From assembly GCA_019747905.1 (NCBI GenBank), contig JAIEQG010000023.1:1-64000 (forward strand): a DNA stretch of 64,000 nt, in the 5' to 3' direction. Each line of letters starts with the position of its first letter. The first letter of the stretch is position 1. The translations under genes and the position numbers were made by a program. Below the pieces are notes generated by a model. The model was given only the letters and a program-made list of their open reading frames with translations. It made no database searches and was not told where the DNA came from. The DNA is from Burkholderiales bacterium. Its GTDB lineage: Bacteria; Pseudomonadota; Gammaproteobacteria; Burkholderiales; Ga0077523. Shown here one piece after another: positions 58,528 through 64,000 of this stretch.

Positions 58528-59199
58528 TCACTCCAGGGCTGCGGACTCCAGTCGCATGCCGGCGGCACGCCATTCGCTGACGCCGTCGGCGAGTTTGCGG
58601 GCGCGATATCCTCGGGCTTCGAGGATCTTCACGGCCTCATCGGCCAGCATGCAGAACGGACCGCGGCAATAGGCCACGATCGGCCTGCTCTTGGGCAGTT
58701 CTGCGAGGCGCCGCTTCAGTTCCGCGAGCGGCATGGAGCGCGCGAACGGCAGGTGCGCCGTTTCGAACTCCGCTTCGGGACGCACGTCGATCACGACGAT
58801 CTCGCCCCGCCGAGCCTGCTCGAGCAGTGCCCTGCGGGTTACCGAAGCGAGTCCCCCGGGATCCCGGGCCATGCGATCGAGCTGGAGCCGAAGTTCGAGC
58901 AGGTGCTCTTCGGCCACCTCCCGCAGCGCCACCCAGAGCGCCGAAACGTCCTCGCCCGACAGCCGGTAGACCATGTACTTGCCCTGGCGCTGGACGGACA
59001 CGAGCCGCGCCTCGCGCAGTGCCTTGAGATGCGCGCTGGTCAGCTTGACGTCCACCGACAGTTCGCCGGCCAGTTCCTCCACGGTCTTCTCGCCCTGGGC
59101 CAGCAACTCGAGCAGCTCGAGACGCTTCGGGCTCGAGACGGCCCGGCCGATCCGGGCCACCTGTTCGTAGAGCAGGTCCTTGACGGTGCGCTTGTCCAT
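58528..59199 (-). CDS. ArsR-family regulator fused to a rhodanese domain
   Basis: 223 residues. N-terminal ArsR winged helix (about 10-105: AVSSPKRLELLELLAQGEKT and VDVKLTSAHLKALREARLVS) and a C-terminal rhodanese domain (about 125-220) with C178 and C183 in AYCRGPFCM, C178 or C183 being the sulfurtransferase cysteine. There is no cysteine in the ArsR domain, unlike SqrR/BigR. A perfect palindrome (59205-59226) sits just upstream of the ATG, consistent with autorepression. Probably senses sulfide or persulfide and controls the operon. Confidence 0.92.
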   Translation of the reverse strand: MDKRTVKDLLYEQVARIGRAVSSPKRLELLELLAQGEKTVEELAGELSVDVKLTSAHLKALREARLVSVQRQGKYMVYRLSGEDVSALWVALREVAEEHLLELRLQLDRMARDPGGLASVTRRALLEQARRGEIVVIDVRPEAEFETAHLPFARSMPLAELKRRLAELPKSRPIVAYCRGPFCMLADEAVKILEARGYRARKLADGVSEWRAAGMRLESAALE

Positions 59200-59204
59200 G
59201 AAAA

Positions 59205-59226
59205 CATTCTAACGAATATTAGAATG
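59205..59226 (-). promoter_or_regulatory. ArsR-rhodanese operator
   Basis: CATTCTAA-CGAATA-TTAGAATG, a perfect 8-bp dyad (59205-59212 and 59219-59226) with a 6-bp spacer, 5 bp upstream of the regulator's ATG. AT-rich and unlike its GC-rich surroundings. It resembles the AT-rich palindromes bound by BigR-type ArsR regulators of sulfide operons. Likely autoregulated site. Confidence 0.78.
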
Positions 59227-59282
59227 ATGGCAAGCGATACGCGCCGATCGCAAAGGCAGCCGATAGGCGCCTGCTGCTTCGT

Positions 59283-62200
59283 CTACCGCAAGTGCCTGCG
59301 TCGCAAGAGCAAATACGTGGCTGGTATCACGAACATCGACAACAGCGGCGCCGTGATCATGCCGCCCACCATGGGTGCGGCGATACGCTGCATGACTTCG
59401 GATCCCGTCCCGCTGCCCCACATGATGGGAAACAGGCCCGCCAGGATCACCGCCACCGTCATCGCCTTGGGCCGCACGCGCAAGACCGCACCCTCACGGA
59501 TGGCATCGAGCAGATCGGCGATGCTCGTCCGGCCTTGGTCGACGCGCGCATCCCAGGCGTGCTTCAGGTACAAGAGCATGATTACGCCAAACTCGGCGGA
59601 AACGCCTGCCAGGGCGATGAAGCCCACCGCGCCGGCGACCGAGAGGTTGTAGTCCAGCAGCCAGAGCAGCCAGATGCCGCCGATCAGGGCGAACGGGAGC
59701 GTCGCCATGATCAGCAGCGCCTCATCGAAGCGCTTGAACGTCAGGTACAGCAGCACGAAGATGATGAGCAGCGTGAACGGCACCACTACCTTGAGTTTCG
59801 CGGTCGCGCGTTCGAGGAACTCGAACTGACCGGACCAGGAGATCGAGTAACCCGGCGGCAACGGCACTTTCTCGCTGACTACGCGCTGCATCGCCTGCAC
59901 CGCCGATTTGAGATCACGACCACGAATGTCGACGTACACCCAACCGGAAAGTCTGGCGTTCTCGCTGCGGAGCATCGGCGGTCCGTCCGTGATGCGCAGG
60001 TCGGCCACGTCGGACAGGACGATGCGGGCGCCTCGGTCCGTGACGATGGGCAAAGACCGCAGCTTTTCGAGAGAATCCCGGATCTCTCGCGGATAGCGCA
60101 GGTTGATCGGGAAGCGTTGCAGGCCCTCGACCGTCTCACCGATGTTCGCGCCACCCACCGCCGAGGTGATGATCGATTGGACGTCGGCGACGTTCATGCC
60201 GAAGCGTGCTGCGGCGTCTCGGCGGATGTCGACGTCGACGTAGCGCCCGCCGGTCAGGCGTTCGGCCAGGGCGCTAGTGACGCCGGGCACGTCCTTCAGC
60301 GCGCGCTCGATCTCGCCGGTGAGGCGGTCGATCGTGGCCAGCTCGGTACCGGCGACCTTGACGCCCACCGGGCTCTTGATGCCGGTGGCCAGCATGTCGA
60401 TGCGGTTGCGGATGGGCGGTACCCAGATGTTGGCGAGGCCGGGTATCCTGACGATGCGATCGAGTTCCTCCACGAGTTGGTCCTGTGTCATGCCTGGTCG
60501 CCACTCATTGCGCGGCTTGAACTGGATAGTGGTCTCGAACATCTCGAGCGGTGCGGGATCGGTCGCCGTCTCGGCCCGTCCTGCTTTGCCGAAGACGCTC
60601 GCCACTTCGGGCACGGTCCTGATCAGGCGGTCAGTCTGTTGCAGCAACTCGGATGCCTTGCCGGCCGAAAGACCCGGGAGCGCGGACGGCATGTACAGCA
60701 GATCGCCCTCGTCGAGACGCGGCATGAACTCGCCGCCGATATGCTGCAGTGGCCACAGGCTCGCTACCAAAGCCAGGGCCGCGATCGCAAGGGTGAGTTT
60801 CGGCACTCGCAGCACGGTATCGAGCAGGGGGCGGTAGAGCGCGATCAGAAAGCGGTTGAGGGGATTGGTCCTCTCGTCGGGAATGCGCCCGCGAATCAGA
60901 TACCCCATGAGCACCGGGATCAGCGTCACGGACAAGCCTGCGGCAGCCGCCATCGCATAGGTCTTGGTGAACGCGAGGGGCGAGAACAATCGACCTTCCT
61001 GCGCTTCGAGCGTGAACACCGGGATGAACGAGAGCGTGATGATCAGCAAAGAGAGGAACAGCGCCGGACCGACCTCGGCAGCCGAATCGCCGATCACCTT
61101 CCAGCGCGCTTCGCCACCAAGAGGCTGTCCCGGGTGTTCATGACTCCACCGTTCGAGGTGCTTGTGTGCGTTCTCGATCATCACGACGGCCGCGTCCACC
61201 ATTGCGCCGATGGCGATCGCGATGCCGCCGAGGGACATGATGTTCGCGTTGACTCCCTGGTAGCGCATCACGATGAAGCTCACCAGGATGCCCAACGGCA
61301 GTGAGACGATCGCCACGAACGCCGAGCGCAGGTGGAACAGAAAGACAAGGCATACGGCTGCGACGACGATGAACTCCTCGATCAGCTTGCGAGTGAGATT
61401 GTCGACTGCACGTTCGATGAGGCCGGAGCGGTCGTAGGTCGGCACGATCTCGACACCTTTGGGCAGGCTGCCCTGCAATTGACGCAGCTTCGTCTTCACC
61501 GCCGCGATGGTCTCCAGCGCATTCTTGCCGGAACGCATGATGATCACTCCACCAGTCGCCTCGCCCTCGCCGTCCAGCTCTCCGATACCGCGGCGCATTT
61601 CGGGGCCGACCTGAATGCGCGCCACATCGCCGAGGCGCACCGAGACCCCGGCGTCGGTGGTGACGAGCGGCACCTTGCGGAAATCGTCGAGCGACTTCAG
61701 GTAGCCCGATGCACGCACCACGTACTCGGCTTCACCAAGTTCGAGCACCGAGCCGCCGGCCTCCTGGTTCGCCTTGCCCACGGCGTCGATGACCCTGGTT
61801 TGCGATACCCCGTAAGCCGCTAGCTTGTCGGGGTCGAGCACGATCTGGTACTGGCGCACCATGCCGCCGATCGAGGCTACTTCGGCCACGTTGGGCACAG
61901 TCTTCAGCTCATACTTCAGGAACCAGTCCTGCAAGGCCCGCAACTGGCCGGCGTCTTGCGTGCCACTGCGATCGATCAGCGAATACTGGTAGATCCAGCC
62001 GACACCCGTGGCGTCGGGGCCAAGCGCAGTCTTGGCCGCCTGCGGTAGGCGCGATTGAACCTGGTTCAGGTACTCCAGCACGCGGGAGCGTGCCCAGTAC
62101 AGATCGGTGCCGTCCTCGAACAGCACATAGACGAAGGAGTCGCCGAAGAACGAGTAGCCGCGTACCGTCTTGGCTCCCGGTACCGACAGCATCGTGGTCG

Positions 62201-62408
62201 TCAGCGGATACGTGATCTGGTTTTCCACGATCCGAGGCGCCTGACCTGGCCACGACGTGCGGATGATGACCTGGACGTCGGACAGATCGGGCAACGCGTC
62301 CAGCGGTGTCTTCGACACTGAATAGACACCCCAGGCGCTGATCATCATGGTGGCCAGCAGCACCAGGAACCGGTTGACGATCGACCAGCGGATCAGCCGG
62401 GCGATCAT
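59283..62408 (-). CDS. cusA: CusA-type heavy-metal RND efflux pump
   Basis: 1041 residues, complete. Twelve-helix RND protein: [20 protein letters not shown] start, TM4 [20 protein letters not shown] with the proton-relay Asp and Glu, and [20 protein letters not shown]. Cu/Ag-type methionines appear in [30 protein letters not shown] and [19 protein letters not shown]. Exports Cu(I)/Ag(I) through a CusCBA-like tripartite complex. The ATG overlaps the cusB stop by 4 bp. No cusC outer-membrane gene lies downstream in the window. Confidence 0.95.
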   Translation of the reverse strand: MIARLIRWSIVNRFLVLLATMMISAWGVYSVSKTPLDALPDLSDVQVIIRTSWPGQAPRIVENQITYPLTTTMLSVPGAKTVRGYSFFGDSFVYVLFEDGTDLYWARSRVLEYLNQVQSRLPQAAKTALGPDATGVGWIYQYSLIDRSGTQDAGQLRALQDWFLKYELKTVPNVAEVASIGGMVRQYQIVLDPDKLAAYGVSQTRVIDAVGKANQEAGGSVLELGEAEYVVRASGYLKSLDDFRKVPLVTTDAGVSVRLGDVARIQVGPEMRRGIGELDGEGEATGGVIIMRSGKNALETIAAVKTKLRQLQGSLPKGVEIVPTYDRSGLIERAVDNLTRKLIEEFIVVAAVCLVFLFHLRSAFVAIVSLPLGILVSFIVMRYQGVNANIMSLGGIAIAIGAMVDAAVVMIENAHKHLERWSHEHPGQPLGGEARWKVIGDSAAEVGPALFLSLLIITLSFIPVFTLEAQEGRLFSPLAFTKTYAMAAAAGLSVTLIPVLMGYLIRGRIPDERTNPLNRFLIALYRPLLDTVLRVPKLTLAIAALALVASLWPLQHIGGEFMPRLDEGDLLYMPSALPGLSAGKASELLQQTDRLIRTVPEVASVFGKAGRAETATDPAPLEMFETTIQFKPRNEWRPGMTQDQLVEELDRIVRIPGLANIWVPPIRNRIDMLATGIKSPVGVKVAGTELATIDRLTGEIERALKDVPGVTSALAERLTGGRYVDVDIRRDAAARFGMNVADVQSIITSAVGGANIGETVEGLQRFPINLRYPREIRDSLEKLRSLPIVTDRGARIVLSDVADLRITDGPPMLRSENARLSGWVYVDIRGRDLKSAVQAMQRVVSEKVPLPPGYSISWSGQFEFLERATAKLKVVVPFTLLIIFVLLYLTFKRFDEALLIMATLPFALIGGIWLLWLLDYNLSVAGAVGFIALAGVSAEFGVIMLLYLKHAWDARVDQGRTSIADLLDAIREGAVLRVRPKAMTVAVILAGLFPIMWGSGTGSEVMQRIAAPMVGGMITAPLLSMFVIPATYLLLRRRHLR

Positions 62409-64000
62409 GGCTTGCTCCCATCCGACTTCGATTCCGGTGCGAGCGGAGTGATGGCAGTCAGTTGCGGAGCGCCGTCGGTATTCAGGTAGAACTCGAAGCT
62501 CACCCGATCACCACGTTCGACGTTGCGTGGGAGTCCCGAGGCCGGCAGCTTGAAGTCCATCGTCATCGGTCCCCATTGCAGCGAGGCGATCGGACCGTGC
62601 GACAACGTCACGCTGTCTCGGGCGATTGCTTCCAGCGTTGCTTCACCAGCGTGCTTCGCCACGGTCTTCGCATCGTTCGATGGCGGCGCGTCGTTGAGTC
62701 GCGCCTCGACACCGCGCAAGCTCGCCTCTGAATCGATCAGAAACTGTGACGACACGACCACGCGCTGGCCGGCGCGCAGTCCGCGCCTGATCTCGGTCTG
62801 GCCACCGGTCTCGATACCGATGCCGACGTCGACCGGTCGGAACCGGCCGCCGTCCTCGGCGAGCATCACCACGGTGCGCTTGCCGGTCTGGATGATCGCC
62901 TCGGTCGGTACGAGCACGGCCTTGTCGGCGCGCATGTCCATGAACTGCATCTGCACAAACATGCCCGGAACGAGGCGACCGCCCGGGTTGGCCAGTTCCA
63001 TGCGAGCCTTGAGCGTGCGGGTCACCGGATCGACCTCGGGCAGGATGGCTTGAACCTTGCCGTCGAAGGCTACCCCGGGGACGGCGGGACTGCGTGCCTG
63101 CACCTTGGCGCCAGGGCGCAGCAACGCCGATTGGCTCTCCGGCACCTGGGCATTGGCCCAGACGGTGCCGAGCCCGTTGATGCGGAACAACGGTGTGCCC
63201 GACATCACCGTCATGCCTTCGCGCACCATCAACTCCACGACGACGCCGCCGATCGGTGCCGCCAGCGTGATACGGGGCTGGGTCCGATCGGTGCTCTCGA
63301 CCAGCGCGATCTGCGCCTCGCTCATGCCCGCCTGCAACATGCGCTGGCGCGCACCGTCGACGAGCGGCACGAGGTCTGCCCCCTGCATGCGCCGCACCGC
63401 GAGGAACTCCTCCTGCGCCGCGATCCAGTCCGGAAAGTAGAGATCGACCAATGGCTGGCCCTTTGCGACACGATCGAGCGTGGCGCGCACGTAGAGGCGT
63501 TCGACGAATCCCGCGGTGCGAGTCTGCACGACGGCCTGGTCGCGCTCGTTGAAGGCAATGCCGCCCACCGCCGACACTTGCGGCGCCAGCATGCCTTCGA
63601 TCACTTCGGCGGTGCGAACACCGAGATTCTGCTGGATGCGTGAACTCACCGTGACCTTGCCCTGGTCCGATTCACCCTCCGAAAACACCGGCACGAGCAT
63701 CATGTCCATGAAGGGCGATTTACCGGGTCTGTCGAACTTGTTACCTGGAACCATCGGGTCGTGGTAATACAGAATGCTCTTGCCGGAGACCGGATCCGTA
63801 TCCCCTGCCTTGAGGCCGGTTTCGATGTGGCGTCTCGTGGCCGCCTCGCCTTCGGTGGCGCCCTGAGGTTTGGTCGCAGGCGCTGCGTTCGGTGCGGCGC
63901 TTGCAGGATCGGTTGCGGACGTATCGCCCATGCCTCGCTGTGTGCCGAGGCGATACAGTCCGTAGCTGCCGGCACCGACAACCGCGATGGCGACGAGGAT
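62405..64000 (-). CDS. cusB: CusB-like periplasmic adaptor with a CusF-like C-terminal domain (partial)
   Basis: The frame runs off the window at 64000, where an N-terminal membrane/signal helix ([18 protein letters not shown]) is visible, so the start lies outside. From the visible start there are at least 531 residues: a metal-binding YYHDPM stretch (heavy-metal-binding domain; [19 protein letters not shown]), the barrel-sandwich adaptor core, and a C-terminal ~90-residue domain with [18 protein letters not shown], like the WxxMxM copper-site of CusF. So metal chaperone and adaptor are one protein. It overlaps cusA by 4 bp. Confidence 0.9.
   Translation of the reverse strand: MLVAIAVVGAGSYGLYRLGTQRGMGDTSATDPASAAPNAAPATKPQGATEGEAATRRHIETGLKAGDTDPVSGKSILYYHDPMVPGNKFDRPGKSPFMDMMLVPVFSEGESDQGKVTVSSRIQQNLGVRTAEVIEGMLAPQVSAVGGIAFNERDQAVVQTRTAGFVERLYVRATLDRVAKGQPLVDLYFPDWIAAQEEFLAVRRMQGADLVPLVDGARQRMLQAGMSEAQIALVESTDRTQPRITLAAPIGGVVVELMVREGMTVMSGTPLFRINGLGTVWANAQVPESQSALLRPGAKVQARSPAVPGVAFDGKVQAILPEVDPVTRTLKARMELANPGGRLVPGMFVQMQFMDMRADKAVLVPTEAIIQTGKRTVVMLAEDGGRFRPVDVGIGIETGGQTEIRRGLRAGQRVVVSSQFLIDSEASLRGVEARLNDAPPSNDAKTVAKHAGEATLEAIARDSVTLSHGPIASLQWGPMTMDFKLPASGLPRNVERGDRVSFEFYLNTDGAPQLTAITPLAPESKSDGSKP

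Noticed and set aside
1-64000. tRNA or rRNA genes
   Set aside because: No cloverleaf-like or rRNA-like stretch was recognised by reading; a tRNAscan/Infernal run would be decisive.

Overview
The window is GC-rich (roughly two thirds G+C by eye), densely coded chromosomal DNA of a free-living betaproteobacterium, probably Burkholderiales or a near relative. This rests on the overall look of the proteins (MiaA, MutL, PntAA/PntAB/PntB, IlvD, AroG, TsaE/AmiC), the many c-type cytochromes and PQQ dehydrogenases, several amidase, FAH and RraA-type catabolic genes, a PEP-CTERM tail fragment, and dispersed C/G-rich hairpin repeats typical of such genomes. I see no rRNA, tRNA, CRISPR array, prophage or intact insertion sequence. 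Species cannot be assigned from the sequence alone.

Layout. 1-66 is the tail of a GlcG/HbpS-like gene, followed by a 91-bp tandem hairpin array (80-540). miaA and mutL (639-3353, minus) diverge from the transhydrogenase operon pntAA-pntAB-pntB (3545-6422). A 1189-residue AsmA-like protein with a very long ER/K helix follows (6554-10123), then a diheme cytochrome c and a MocA-like nucleotidyltransferase. A minus-strand chain lysR-tsaE-amiC (14421-11454), coupled by 4-bp overlaps, diverges from ilvD. 16.4-26 kb is a mixed accessory/catabolic stretch: two DMT permeases, small lipoproteins, a monoheme cytochrome, an exported intradiol dioxygenase beside an exported RraA-like protein, a DapA-family lyase, a lytic transglycosylase, an exported cyclase and an HCCA-isomerase-like protein. 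26-31 kb holds aroG, an alpha carbonic anhydrase fusion and an orphan C39-like domain protein. 29.3-33.1 kb is a minus-strand catabolic cluster (epimerase, AraD1/FAH-type, NIPSNAP, amidase) opposite a PcaD-like hydrolase and a DnaQ-UvrC-type nuclease.

36-46 kb carries an FAH-family gene, a cold-shock gene with a long leader and a clear terminator, ilvA, a PEP-CTERM remnant, a five-gene sugar-acid operon (enolase-superfamily dehydratase, split UxaA, two lipoproteins) divergent from a PQQ dehydrogenase, and a CitE-like lyase. 46-51 kb has an HD protein, a trypsin-like protease overlapping selD, a CX3CH cytochrome and an NHL beta-propeller. 51-55 kb has an MFS permease, a 7-TM AraC regulator and a second PQQ dehydrogenase. 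55-59 kb is a sulfide-stress style operon: an ArsR-rhodanese regulator with its own palindromic operator, a persulfide-dioxygenase-like MBL protein, an MFS permease and an LLM oxidoreductase. The window ends in cusB-cusA (partial cusB), with a CusF-like domain fused to CusB.

Strongest candidates for something new: the 28-octad ER/K single-helix AsmA protein; the ArsR-rhodanese regulator with no cysteine in its DNA-binding domain; the exported dioxygenase/RraA pair that may form a periplasmic ring-cleavage step; and a REP-like repeat family that supplies the 3' ends of neighbouring genes.
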